DNA of 64,000 nucleotides from Jacaranda mimosifolia. Its lineage: Eukaryota > Streptophyta > Magnoliopsida > Lamiales > Bignoniaceae. A program made the position numbers and the translations under genes. A model generated the notes under the pieces. It saw nothing but the letters and a program-made list of their open reading frames with translations. It did not search any database and had not been told where the DNA came from. The DNA lies in contig CM032133.1 of assembly GCA_018894105.1 (NCBI GenBank), positions 20,660,501 to 20,724,500 on the forward strand, given 5' to 3'. This document shows, one piece after another, positions 34,504 to 47,352 of this stretch (its first letter is position 1; the number at the start of each line of letters is the position of its first letter).

Positions 34504-37500
34504 TCACCAGATCAAGCCTTTTCTTCTCCTGAATCTGTCCACACGGTCTGTACTCATTCTAGATTTTTCAGGCTTGCTCGACTTCTTAGACTTGTCAAGT
34601 CGACTGTCCAAACTGTTTCTAGAGATTTCTGGAAGATCTGGCTGCAACTCAAATGTGTCTGTTCTACTGCTTTCTGCAGAATTATTCTTACTGTCTGAAT
34701 TCAGTGATGCTGTTAAAGAACCATTGACCGCTGCAGGCTTTGATTTTCCGAGAGACAGTACAAACTTTTTCAGATGCTTGATGAACTCAGGATACAGTTC
34801 AAGATTGCAATGCCCACCTCCGTTTATCCATAAAGGTTCATATTTTACCTTGCAAAGCTCCCAAAGCTGCTTCCCATGGGAGCAATCAACAACTTCATCT
34901 GCGGTACCCTAGATATAGAATTAGTGATTAGCATCACTCGCCTCAATGCAAGAAAAATTACATTCATAAAATACAGGCGTTCCGAATTCCATATAAGTAC
35001 ATATTTAATCAGAAAGACCTATTGCGTACACTCCTTCATCATGCTCACAATAAAATTATGTTAATTTTGACTATCAAGTAAAGCATTTTATGAAGACAAA
35101 TAATCCCATTTAGCAGAGCACTCAATTAGGTCTGCCATCAATATCAATTAAAGTGGAACATAATATTGTGCAAGGGCATAAGCCAGAAGTTGTGACCACA
35201 TAGGTTATTCTTCTCAAAGCATGATTATTGTATGAATCCATAGACTGCCCCAGACTCTATCCACATACTTACTAATAATACTCTTGGGAGTTGTGACTCA
35301 TTTGTTTTACAGCCCGCTTGGCTTGAAAAAGGGCTGCTATTACAGTTGGTTCTGGAAGATGGATAAAAGGGGTGAGAACCAAAGATACTTCTCTAATTAT
35401 GCTTGTCAAGCTGGTCAGTGATAAGTATTCTGGCACCGAATGAATGTAAAAAGTAAAAAACCAATACTACAATAACAGCCAAAGATCCAGAACTAGCTTT
35501 AAACCAAAAGAACCAGAGCACTAAATAGTCCCTCTAACTCACACCTTTAAGTAAACTAACCACATTAATAAGATGCATTTTGGGCCGTCCAATAAGCTCA
35601 GGATAGTTTAACATGTATTTGTAATTATGGAAATTATTTGCCTTTAGTTATGCTTCATAAGTAGCATTTTAACAATCTCTGCACTTCGTGACATGAGATA
35701 ATTAATGTGACACAAGGTTCTTTATGCCAGTGGGATAGATTATATACTAGGCCACTACAGCTAAGATCACTTTATGCCAGTGGTATAGATTATATACTAG
35801 GCCACTACAGCTAAGATCACACATGTCTAGTGGAGGAGGGTGGAACCAAAGTCTTTTAAGTCATGGATCTGCTTTCATCAGCAAGATTGTCCTTGACCTC
35901 TAGTCCAATGGCTTCAATATATTTGTGTTAAGATCCATACTTCTTTAAGTTGTTATATATTTGATGAGATTATCCAGTTTGAGGTTAGTTTCTCCTCCTG
36001 TTTTACTTCATTTATTCCAACTTCAACTCTGCTTCTCTACCTCTTTCGCCTGGAACTCAAATTTTCCTACTCATCTCCAAATTCCTTTCATCTTAAGCAT
36101 TTTTCAACTGCTTCAGGTTTGTCAATTTTGTCAGATAGTTTCAACACTTTTGCGTGTTCCTAGCACCAATCCTTGGTTAAGGCTGTGATCTGTAACGTGG
36201 CGCACACCATTTGGCCTGGGCCCCTTCTGTTCAGAGTCATGGCACACCCTCGCAAAAGAAAAGTTTGAGATTTTACAATTTATTAAAGAAAGTGTCGTAA
36301 AGGAAAAACAGCATCTACTGATCTTGTGCACCAGCAACTGTGGTGCACTGCCCATCTAGTGCCCAAAGACACCTCCAACGTCAACACCTGCATATCTGCC
36401 AAGTTTAGATTTCTTCTGTTTCCTCTTCTTTACTCTAGGTTGAAACCCTCTTCTTTACTTCTCTTTTCTTCTCTCTTCTCCTCCCTCACCTCTTCTTTTG
36501 TTCTACTTCTTTCTTCTCTTCTTATGCCATTCTTCATTCTGCTACCTCCTCAAAACACTTCCTTTCTCTCTTCCTTCCTTTCTTCTCTTCTTTTTTCCAT
36601 TTTTTGCTGCTTCTTTCCTTTTCCTACTCCTCAATTTCTTGTTTTTCTTCTTTGTTTTTTCTTCTCTTCTCACCCTTTTTCCTTTTTCAATTCAGCCAGT
36701 TAGAATTTTCTGTAAATTATAATTCAATGGAATTTGCTGTTGATCTGCTCCTGGGACCTTCTCAAAGTAGGAAACAGAGAAAACAGAAATTTCAGCCTGT
36801 ATTGAAATTAGAAGCTGCTCCTAATTCTGAAATCATATGAATCTGATTAAATTCGAGTCAACTCTCATTCGCATTTGAATTCAGAGCGAAATGCCAATTG
36901 ATTCAGGATATTTAGAAGTAGGAAGAAGAGGACAAGAGAGGTAGTTGGGGGGGAAGCAAAAAGGGGAAAAAAGAATATTAGGAAAAACACAAGAGAGAAA
37001 CAAAAGCCAAAAAAAGAGAATGAAGTAGAAAATCAAAAGGAAGCAAAGGATGCTAAGAGAGCGAAAAAGCTGCCACTGAATACTGGTTGGGCTGCAGTTG
37101 CTTGTGCTGAAGAAGAGAAGCAGCTACTGCTCCTTGATATTTACCACTTTCTCTTTAATTTAAAAATTTTATACAATTTAATTAATCTTCTTTACCGATG
37201 CGTGCCTTTTTCCTGAACAAAGTTGAGCATGACACCCGAAAGGCGTAGACCTCACCAAAGGTTTGAGCCTCACTCAAAAAAGGAGCAGGGGCCTCGTGTC
37301 TGGTGCCAAAGGAAGAGCCTTCAGGACTATTGAACTATGATTCAGATGAGATCTAATGTTTCACAGTGTCTCCTGCTTTACAGCAATATTAAAACTTGTT
37401 GCTTATCCAACAGTAACAAGAATACGAGATGGACTCCTAACATGTGAAAATATATAGACAAAGTTCTAGCTAAAAGCATTATCATTGCAACCACACGCAA

Positions 37501-40500
37501 CATGAGGAAGGGGCAAATCAACAACCAACAACACTTATCAAGAATCTGCTAGCCAGTAATACTCATATCTCTATATATCTTAGGAAATATAAACAAGAAA
37601 ACAAGAAAGGGGAATTAAGGAAGGAAGGAAAATAAGCAAAAGCAAGACAACTTACATGAATAACAAGAACTGGACAGTTTATTGCACCAATTTTGTCAAT
37701 ATTCTGTGGTTAACAAAGGAGCAACTGAGCGACAATAATAGAAGTGTCCACTAGCAAAACAGGTAAGATGAAATATTACCTTGTAAATATCAAACCAATA
37801 TGTCCGTTTTACAGGGTACAATACCCTTAACCCAGATAGGATTGGACTATGTAAAACAACACCTCTCAAGTTGGGTACATGTGATGCAAGATCGATGGTG
37901 GGACCACTACCAACAGACTGACCATATAGTATGAGTTGTTCATCTTTAACCCCATACTGCTCCTTGAGGCATTTATATACAGCATCAATGTCTGCGTATG
38001 TATTACATTCAGTTGGCTGTTCAAAGAAAAACGGATGGTTGTGTCATATTATGACAAGACCCAGTGATGTAAGCACTTAAAGGCAAAGTACAAAATTCGC
38101 TGATAAACTATTCTTATACAAATTTATCTAGGTTGCTTAAACACAAAATATTGACTCTTTTGTGCTCCAGTGGATTGAAATCATGAGATGCAATCCCTAG
38201 ATAAAAGGGCAAAGCTATGCTAGTCTGCAGTTTTGATTTGTACACTTATATTCAGAAAATAAAGAAAGGAAATGCAATCCTCAGAGAAAAGGGCCAAGTT
38301 ATGCTAGTGTACAGTTTCGAGTTGTATACTTACATCCAGAAAATAAAGAAAGGAAGAGCAGTATCATAGCACCACAGAATGCTGACAAAAATGTTCTGGC
38401 AACAAAATCTTTACCACTGAGGACTAGGTGCAAAGTTTCAACTTTTACAAGGATAAACCATGGCAAGGACTCTTTATATGTGTTGGGCACATATTTTGTC
38501 CAGCCCATCACCTTATTCTCAACTTTAGGAAAGGATAGGTAACAGTATTTATGGACATAGTTTCACTAGGCATATATTAAAAATAAAGTGCCATTACATA
38601 CATTCATTCAAATTTATTATTTTATAAACTTATACACTGCTTTGTAGAACCAGGAAATTATTATTTTTATATGACAATCATGTTGGACTGTTAAAAATGT
38701 CTAGCAAACATCTTTTGCGTCCAAGAACCATCTACTGTGTATCCAATATATCTGAATTGATTTTGGATATCGTCTATTGCTAAGAGGTGTCAAACACATG
38801 TTCAAGACTGTTGGAAGAGATCCTTTTAAGAGAACACTTGAAAAATGAAGAAAAGCAATGCTATTTGTGGCAGATTCATCACGTTCTTGAAAGCTTTTTG
38901 ATCTCCAAGAAATCACTTACTAAAATTTGATGCTAAGGCCTGTACATGGCATGCTAACATGGCATTTATTGAACAAATATAGCAATACAATTGTGCTCTT
39001 ATAAATAAATACCCTCTCCATCCCAAAACTGAATTCAGCTACTTTAAGGAATCACCCAAAATGTGCAACTTCTCATTAAGAAAAGAACAATTCATTTAAT
39101 TCTTCTTATACAGAAAACGGTTACTAAAAAATCATGTTTTTTCATGTACTGATTTAATATACCAAACACGAGGAACAACCAATCCTGTAAGCCACAACAA
39201 AGGATAATATTGTGAAGCAACACAAAAAACCCCACATATCAAGTAAGTCAAAACAAACAAAGAAATTGAATATGGACGAGGGGAAGCATATCTAGAGAAA
39301 AGAGCAAGGACAATCAATAGCAAAGAGACATTATTTGTCTTAATAATATGTCTTTACAACTTCATAGGAAAAACTAAATCTAGACGGAATAAGCCACTAG
39401 CAAACAAACCGGAGGTCCCAATGATGACAAACTCATGAGCCAAAAGACTAATTTATTGCAGTTTAAAGTGGGAATCTAACCTTTCCAGTGGACTGTCCAT
39501 AACCTGAATAATCATACCTGAAGATGATAAACAAAATAAACATTGAACAGTCAATTTCTATCATAATAATTCATTAATGATGCATAAAGATGAAGCTCGA
39601 GGGGAAATGCACATCATAATAGAACATTATCTGGCCAGAAAACTTTTGTCTCATTCTAGTTTCACATTATTAAAGGGGCTAGCAAATGACGGCATAAACC
39701 CAGAAGCAAACAAAATTAGTATCTAAGATTAGAAATTGAAACCAAGGTGGTAAGTTAAAAGAAAAAAATGGTATTGCCATCAGATTTAAGTCCCCAAACT
39801 ATTATAAGAGACATCTCGTACTCAAAGACTCTTCTTTGGCATATTCTTAACTTATTATAACGAAAAATCCATTAAAACGGTAAGTAAACCTAATCTTCGC
39901 AAGGCTTGTAGGACCTAGATGTTAAGCTATTTTTCAACTACAGAATCAAGATATCAGTTCTCATGACAACCATCAAGAGTTATAGTTGCTTGTTTTCTAA
40001 TTCTTGAAGCACTCTTAAGATCAACTTGTTAAAGTACTCTTTAATCAACTGCTTCTTTTCCGACCCTTTTCAGACCTTAATGGTGCACCCTAAGTTCATT
40101 CCGTCAGTTACCAGCTGTTCCTCTGCTTTATTCACGCATTCCCAATCCTCAAGAGTGGAAAGCAGTTTTGATAGTTTCACTAGAAGTACGAGAAATTTCT
40201 GAAATGTAACTTGCAGGAATTAGTAATGAATGAGCGAGCAAAATTCACAGCTATGGAGCAATAACAATTCATTATGGATTTCTCCTTTTATTGGCTATTA
40301 ACTGAAAAGTTAATGCAAAGGAAATCAGAAATTACCCCATCAGATTGATGCGAAGACGGAGGGTAATCTCAACGAATAGCTCATACATCTGACCTAAGTC
40401 GGCGGCGTTCCCGTGGGAATAGAGCAGTGTAGCGGTGGCCTTGGGGTGGCTGATGTGCACCGCAACTATATCGTTTCCCCTACGCGTCCTCAGCTTCAAA

Positions 40501-40640
40501 ACATCCACGTCGTCCCTCCGCGGCACCTCCGGTATGCTGAGCGCTCCCCCGCGCGACTCGTCCGCCACCACCGTGTACGACGGTGGGTTCGGCGGGAAGA
40601 ACGCGAACTTAGCAGCGATCGATGAGGTCACCCCGCCCAT
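34504..40640 (-). CDS. Alpha/beta hydrolase, plant ABHD17-like
   Basis: A serine hydrolase related to animal ABHD17 depalmitoylases; the plant substrate is not known to me. Five exons with GT/AG borders join in frame: 40640-40336, 39517-39481, 38016-37780, 37703-37656 and 34908-34504, 343 aa. Seen: HGNAAD in exon 1, nucleophile Ser148 in GQSVG, Asp213 in GTADEVVD and His242 in GGGHCN, a complete triad. The N-terminus MGGVTSS fits an N-myristoylation signal (Gly2, Ser6), suggesting membrane anchoring where animal homologues use palmitoylated cysteines. The C-terminal 80 residues are Ser/Lys/Arg-rich and probably disordered. I chose ATG 40638-40640 because plant homologues start MGGVTSS; another in-frame ATG is at 40661. 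The last intron is 2.7 kb. No breaks seen. Confidence 0.95.
35721..35820. repeat. 50-bp tandem duplication in hydrolase intron 4
   Basis: TTTATGCCAGTGG...AAGATCAC occurs at 35721-35770 and again at 35771-35820, with a single mismatch. Confidence 0.95.
36420..36690. repeat. CT-rich low-complexity tract in hydrolase intron 4
   Basis: Dense TTCTTCTC/CTTTCTT sequence on the plus strand. Overlapping open frames here are a by-product of composition, giving Ser/Phe/Leu strings without domain character. Confidence 0.7.
38188..38355. repeat. 84-bp imperfect tandem duplication in hydrolase intron 2
   Basis: ATGCAATCC...AAATAAAGAAAGGA repeats with an 84-bp period (38188-38271 and 38272-38355), with about 15 percent mismatch by eye. 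Confidence 0.85.
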
Positions 40641-42800
40641 CCTTTTCCTCAACAGTAACACAACTATTTCCCTTTCTGTGTCGGCTCAGTAAATTTATTG
40701 CAAAATTCATAAAGAAAACTTGTAACTTCTTTTCTAGTAACTTTGTTTAACTTTCCTTTTCCTTTTTCTCTTTAGGTATTTAGATCTCCTTTTTGGAAAA
40801 TTTAAGGGGAAAATGGTGCTGAGAGCGGTGGCGCAAAGGTGGCGCGTGGGAAGAAGGCTAAGCCGAACTTGAAAGTGGAAGAGGAATTTTCAAAGGAATC
40901 CAAGCGTAGTTTATCAAATGCAGGGATGGAGGGTTTGGGTTTTTCGAACGTTGGAGTAAGAAGATTGAAGTGTTTTTTTAGGAGAGAAAAGGATGTAGTG
41001 GTTAGAGTGGATACAGTTGTGTCTCTTTGACGGCGACTTTATAGAATGAGTTACGAGGGAGTATTTTACAAACTGTTACTACTTTTTCTGGATTGTGATG
41101 TTATTATTCCTTAATTTTCAGATATCAAAAAAAAATTAGTTAGTAAGATTATGTCTCGTTCCTACTTCGTTTACTCTCTTCATTTCTATACTTTTATTAC
41201 GGTTCTTCACAAAAATATTTGATTTAATTTTAATTTTTAAAAAGTAGAATACTTGTTGACTTTTTAAATCTTAAACTCAACTCAATTGTAATAAAAACAA
41301 AAAGTAGGAGGTGTATGGCTAGAATCTCGGAATAAAAAAATATCATGTATATCAAAAATTGTCAAATTAAAAATGATATGAACAAATTTAGCTCGTTTGT
41401 CTTAATTGATTTTATTTTAAAAATATTGTTGTTGCACAGAATCTATTGATAATGTTCAAGATAGGAAAAAGTTACATGAATAACTTTTCTGCAATCATTT
41501 TTTTTTTATCTCAAATAAAAAAGAGATAGAGAAAAAAAAAAGTTTAAACACAGATCAACTTATATATATGTGTGTGTGTGTGCATACATATATAAATAAA
41601 TAAAAAACACAATAAATTCGATTGGCTAGGCATGGATGATTTCCATTTATTAAGTTGTAAAACTACATTTATATTCAATTCAATAACTTGGTACAACCTC
41701 CCTACCAGAATTATACCATATTGGATTATTTCCAGCACAGCTACTCAGGTAGACAGGTCTTTTTCTTTCATTATATAGGTCTACCTAACTTTACTAAAAG
41801 CCACCTGTTTTTCCATAAAATAGAATCACTCTTAAAAGTATTTTATGTAATTGACATACATCGGTCAACACTTAATTATCAGGTTAAATGTACCCAAACC
41901 CTCCTATTCTTTTCTTTTTTGGGAGGCAACCTCCAAATATTTTAATTCTTGGCAATAACACTCTGATTTAATTTTCAGCCATTTTTCTGTTAAAAATTAA
42001 GTTAATATCGGATTTTTTTTATTTTTTTGTGTGATTCAATAGCTACTTTTTCTTTGATAGGCAATGCCTAGCATTTTAATTTTTGGCAATCACCCTTCTT
42101 CTTGGCTATGGGAAATTGTTGGATTTTCTTTTACAAAAAATGAGTGAATAAAAAAATGTTCTTTGATTTTAATATTTCTTTCTTCCAATTATTCTACTCT
42201 TGGCTAGTTGTGAATCATTGGAATTTTTTGAAATAATATTAAATATTTTGATAGAAAAGAGGTATTTTCATCTCAAAATCTCAATAATATTCAAAATTTG
42301 GAAGTTGCCAATTGTAATGCCAACCTACCAAAAAGAGGAAAAGCTAACGAATCTTCTAAAGTAGTATAAAAATGCAGAATGCTTACCTTCATTATGCAAA
42401 TTTTGCCCAAAAAAAAAAGCCATATATTATATCTATATATGCATCTAATTGAGAAAAATGATTTGTTTCGAACTACTAGGTTAATGTGAGATCTTTTTTT
42501 CTTTTTATATTTTTTTTTTGCCTGAGGAATAAGAATATAAAAACAGGTATCTCTTTTATCAAATAGAAAATGGACTGAAGTTGGATAAAAGGAGTGTTAT
42601 TCCCAAAAATTAAAATATCTGTATGTTGTCGGCTAAAAGAGAAAAGATCAGAAGATGTGATTGATTAATCCTGTAATTATCTGAATGTATTTGATTCTAC
42701 ACTAGTTATACTGAAGTAATATCTTCACTTTTTTCTTTTTTTTTTTTGAGAAAGCATTATAAACTGACAAAATATTATCCTTTTAACAAAGTAATATATT
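40641..42800. other. Intergenic region upstream of the hydrolase gene
   Basis: It should hold the hydrolase promoter and 5' UTR (about 40641-40850). A plus-strand open stretch at 40839-41030 has no recognisable domain. A TG/TA microsatellite lies at 41560-41600. I see nothing else. Confidence 0.5.
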
Positions 42801-42853
42801 TATATTCTCAAATCAAATAATCAAAGTATAAACTACACACAAAGTACATAAAG
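42801..42853. repeat. Direct repeat, unit 1 (SINE-tail-like)
   Basis: TATATTCTCAAATCAAATAA...CATAAAG is repeated at 43627-43679 with one or two differences. The second unit is contiguous with a tRNA-like SINE head. Confidence 0.85.
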
Positions 42854-42893
42854 CTCTGTCTATTATCCTTTCAACAAATTAATATATTCATAT

Positions 42894-43611
42894 TGGGATC
42901 TCCTTAGAATAAGTTTTGATTATGATCTTTTGTAAGGAAATATTAGTTAACAAATCTTCCTACATATTGCTTTTGTTGTAAATAAGGAAAAAGCTCAAAA
43001 GATTCAACATCACAAGATCAGCAATCTACCCGCTCAAATCATGTATTAATAAAAGAAGAAAAAAAAGCAATCATATGGAATTAAAGAAGGAAAGTAACCG
43101 TTGGAACTTTGATATGGAAACGTGCATGATATAGAAGGAAAGATTCCATTGGAAGACTAGATATCAAAGATCAAGACTCGTTTATTTAAAAGATGAAGTC
43201 CCAAGACAAAATACAAAGCACTTTCTTAAAGTTCAAAACTCTATAGGATACTGCTCTGGAAGTTGCGCTGGAAGTTTGTTTTTGCCTTCCATCATCCAGC
43301 CTGTTAGAAGTTTCTACGATAGAGGAAGTTGTTTTTTGTTGTCGAGTTCTTATATCTTGTCTTTACTGTGACTTCATTTGTGTTTAATATAAGTGCAGGT
43401 TAAAAATCCTAAGATTATATCTTAGGTAGTGAAGTAGGCTTGCCGAACCACTATAAATCATCGTGTTCATCGTATTTGCTGCTTTCTGATATTTGTTATC
43501 CGTTTAGATCTTTATTTCTGTTATATAAAACCTTTTACAAAAAGCTTCTCAAAAAGCAAAAAAGTGTTAATTGATTGAGAAAATAATCAATTCACCCCCC
43601 TCTTGATCCCA
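42894..43611. mobile_element. Candidate solo LTR (Copia-like)
   Basis: A 718-bp block starts TGGGATCTCC and ends CTTGATCCCA, with 7-bp perfect inverted termini. Flanks CATAT and CTTAT match at 4 of 5. Its end AATTCACCCCCCTCTTG resembles the 3' end of many plant Copia LTRs. It interrupts a repeat whose pieces lie on both sides. No partner LTR or internal region was found. Confidence 0.5.
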
Positions 43612-43626
43612 CTTATATTTACAATT

Positions 43627-43785
43627 TATATTCTCAAATCAAATAATCAAAGTATAAACTACACACAAAGCACATAAAGTGCACAACATGCTCATTACAA
43701 GTCGAACACAAAACCTCCGACTTAATATGAGAGACAAATGCCACTTAGACTACAAGCCACTGAGCAATATCTTCACATTAAGTTG
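43627..43785 (-). repeat. tRNA-derived SINE candidate
   Basis: On the minus strand, from about 43785, the sequence has an A-box-like TAGTCTAAGTGG and a B-box-like GTTCGACTT about 40 bp apart, the layout of an RNA polymerase III promoter in a tRNA-derived SINE. A non-tRNA body follows, equal to the direct repeat at 42801. The exact ends are unclear because a candidate solo LTR splits it. Confidence 0.5.
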
Positions 43786-44645
43786 TGGAAAATACCATAT
43801 TATAAAGATTAACTTCAATATCCTTCTTTTTCTTTTTACAACAATTAACAATCAATTTCTAATAATTAACAACAACACATAATCAATTAATAATATTACC
43901 ACATTAGACAAAATAATTAGATTTTGACGGGAGTTGAGTCAAAGACTCAAAAATATCAAGGTTCTGAAATTTCAACCTTATTGCTTGAATTAGATTTTAT
44001 TTGTCACAATTCGCTAGCTTTTCATATAAAATAAACACGGAATATAATTATAACTTGTTTAGAGTTTCATTATTCATTATTATTTTCCAAAAAAAAAAAA
44101 TGATATGTGAAGGTTGAAAACACTTTTTGATATTTGTTTTATCTTTCCATCTGCACTGATTATATATAAAATAACAACACATATTCTATAGATTTCCCCA
44201 GAATAACGATCGATCTTTTCGAATAAAGACTCAACGTAACGACTTTTTGTTCGAATACTATAATTAAATATGTAAGTATGAAAAGGAATAACTATATGTC
44301 CTATCTTTGGAGCATTCTACTAGCTAGAGGCATTTATCGACACATTAGGTGCCATTTTGGGCCTGGATATTGGCTAACAGAAAGTTCTGTTAAAAGCGCA
44401 TTATTGATTCCAAAGTGGAAAGATTGGACCACGTTATGCGGATAATGGTTGGGACTTGGGCACATCAGTCAGCTTCACAGCCTAACCGTGAAAGGTCATT
44501 GCTTTTGGATTTTCTCTTTAGTATTATTGGCATATTTCCTTTTCCCCCCCAAGGTTAGTAGCTCACTTTATTGATGATTCTCCCTATCCTAAGTAATGTC
44601 AGTAATTAATTTTTTTTTTTAAATTTATTTGGAATAGTTTTACAA
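43786..44645. other. Intergenic AT-rich DNA
   Basis: No gene or recognisable element is seen. Confidence 0.5.
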
Positions 44646-44976
44646 GGTATTTGTCTTAGTTAATTTAGAGGATCTTATGAATTTTTATATTTTATAAGAT
44701 ATTTTTAGATTTTATAAAATGTTAAATTTTATTTTAAGAATATGCTCTTCAAAGTTTTGATAAAATAAGATCTTGAAATTCATAAAATGTTGGTAATTAT
44801 ATGTTAATAGCATGATTAAAATTGTAGGAGACAGTTAAAATCTTGACAGCAAATTGAACTCCTTACTTAATAATAAAAAAAAAATCTTAAAAGATTCTAA
44901 TATTTTATTTTTAAAATTACATTAAAAAATTTCAAATATTTTATAATATTTTATAAACTTACCTAAATATCCTCTT
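44646..44976. mobile_element. MITE with CTTATAAG-like palindromes, copy B (diverged)
   Basis: It shares the order of motifs with the copies at 21211 and 56569: GATCTTATGAATTT, TTTTATAAGATATTT, AAATGTTAAATTTTATTTTAAGA, GATAAAATAAGATCTTG. It is more diverged and its termini are uncertain. Confidence 0.55.
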
Positions 44977-47347
44977 AGACTATATTTGACCTGCGGACTA
45001 AGTGGAAAAGGCCCATAAGGGAGTTATATTCCCCGTTTTTCTAACATGGCTCAGGGTCCAAACCTTTCCCTCTTAAGGAAAATAAAAGGAAAGAAAGAAA
45101 GAAAATTATGGGCCTTATACTTTGTTATCAATCAGGATTTGACCAATTCTTGGTTAAGGCAGCGAGTGGGGAAATTTTAAGGATAGCAATTTTTGATACG
45201 ATATTATAATTCGACATGAGTTCGATACAAAAAAGTTAGATATAAGGTTAATTCATTTTGATTCGAGTTCAATAAAATTTAACATAAAAAAGAACACAAA
45301 AAAAATGATTGGGTTGAATTTCAGACTACATGAATAACCCAAATTTTGATTTTGGATGTACGACAACCTAGACCTACCTAAACTAACTCGATCTAATTCA
45401 AACTAAACAAATAAACTTTAAAATTTTTTAGGGGTAAAATATAAAATAACAAAATAAAGTTTGAAGTTTTGAACCTTAGCAAAAATAAAATTACTACTTT
45501 GTCATTTTTCAATTTTATCTATTTTCATAAACATAATAATATAGGATGGATGGTTATAATTTTAGACCACTTCTAATGAAGTAATGGTTATTACTATATA
45601 TCCAAGTGGACATGATAATTATTTAGCAATGAGTTACCAAATCACGGCTTTGACTATTGAATTGTCCAAAGAGCTTCTCTTAGGCTATATGCAATGTAAG
45701 ATTTTGCATGGACATAAAAGAATTCTCTCTATTGAGAGGTTGTATAAAATTCAAATGACCCAATTAAATTTTCAGAATTAATTATGTGTATCATTATGTT
45801 ACTTGTTTGCTTATTTGCTTGATAATACATTTTATTGATATACATGTTGATTAATTGAATCAATATAAAGTTGAAAAATAATACTATTTTAAAAAGTTAA
45901 AAGAGGCAATTTGATTGACAAAAGATACAAAAATTGAAGAGCGAGTGAGTAAAACTCAGAAAAATATGTTATTTTTAAAAGTAAATGCCTATGATTTTAA
46001 CATTTTATGATGTGAATATATAGATAGAAAATGAAAGGGAAAAAAAGTCATAAAAATCAGTATCTTGTGTTGTTCAATTAAAATTTTATGTAGAAAGCTA
46101 CTATTGTAGAGTTATTATGAGAATTCGTTACTGCTATTTCAATTTATTAATATTTAAGAATAAATAAAATTATAAAATAAAAGTACCAAAAGAAGTTTCA
46201 AAAAATGAAAATAAATATTTAAAATAATTATTTTAAATCAGGTTGATAGGTTTGGATTGGCAGATTAACCTGATTTTCATCAAGTTGACCGGAACCTGAC
46301 ATGACAAGAACACTGGATTGACAATTTTCTTCATCAGGTCAAATTGGGGTTAAGTTGAAAAAATTAATGTTATACCTCCACATCAACATAACTCAAGTCC
46401 ACCCAAATTGCCACCCCTAAAAAAATATTATATATATATATATGTGTGTGTGTATGTGTGTGTGTGTGTGTGTATTAATACATAAGTAAATTTTTGAATT
46501 AGTACAAATTTTATTTTTCTATTGTGATTACTGGAAAGTGACATTAATAATTTTTTTTAACGAAAACCTTCCATTCTTAAATGAGATCCAAATTTGACAT
46601 GTTAAGAAAAAAATGAAGATTTGGAGGAAAACATCAGAACACACTTGAGTTTAGGGTTTCAATGAAATATTTATACATTTAACTTGTTTTCCAATTGGAC
46701 TCAACCTTCAAGGTCCGCACATTCTTTGTTCTCCTTATTGGGCAAGTGAACTTCTTAGATCCATTCAAATTAGAATATTATTCAATTTTGAGCTATTGTT
46801 TATTTTACGTTGTTGAATTTAGACTCCTTAATCTAAGTTTTGAAGAACGTAGCTCTTACTAATTTTTCCTGGCATGGGCTAGTTAAATCAAACTGGCAAT
46901 AACATAAACAGCTCGTAAGACTTATTTTAAGTTCAGAGTTCAACCCAACTCAACCTAATAGTTCAATTCATTCTAGAAAAAATCATGCGCCTTATTGGGC
47001 TTTTTAGCTTGGTCCAACATCAATTTTTAGAAATCAAGATCATCATCTCTACCATAGTTCAAAAAATAATAGAACTATGAGAATAGAATTCAATTTATAC
47101 CAATTTATACAAATTACAAATTGATCGGCAAAACATCGACATGTTAAATCAATAAGCCATCAAAAGAGTTAAAGTATAATATCAATGTTTGACATTAGTT
47201 TAAATCAGGACATGGTGAACAAGTTACCTTATAAATGATAAGCTTAGTATTACACCTTTCATTGGTGATGAAGCTAATTATACTAGTTTGAGTTTATTAT
47301 CGAGAGGCAATTGAAAAACTCAAGTAATTTTTTCATTGGTGATAAAG
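44977..47347. other. Intergenic DNA left of the Copia element
   Basis: It contains a (TA)n(TG)n microsatellite at 46430-46473. An open stretch at 45584-45781 (plus) has no support as a gene. I see nothing else. Confidence 0.5.
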
Positions 47348-47352
47348 TTAAT

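Noticed and set aside
36326..36840. Plus-strand open frames in hydrolase intron 4
   Set aside because: A product of the CT-rich tract (Ser/Phe/Leu strings); no domain or splice support.
40839..41030. 63-codon plus-strand ORF divergent from the hydrolase
   Set aside because: No recognisable domain and short; it probably lies in the promoter region.
43679..43882. 67-codon plus-strand ORF
   Set aside because: It overlaps the SINE-like head and is explained by it.
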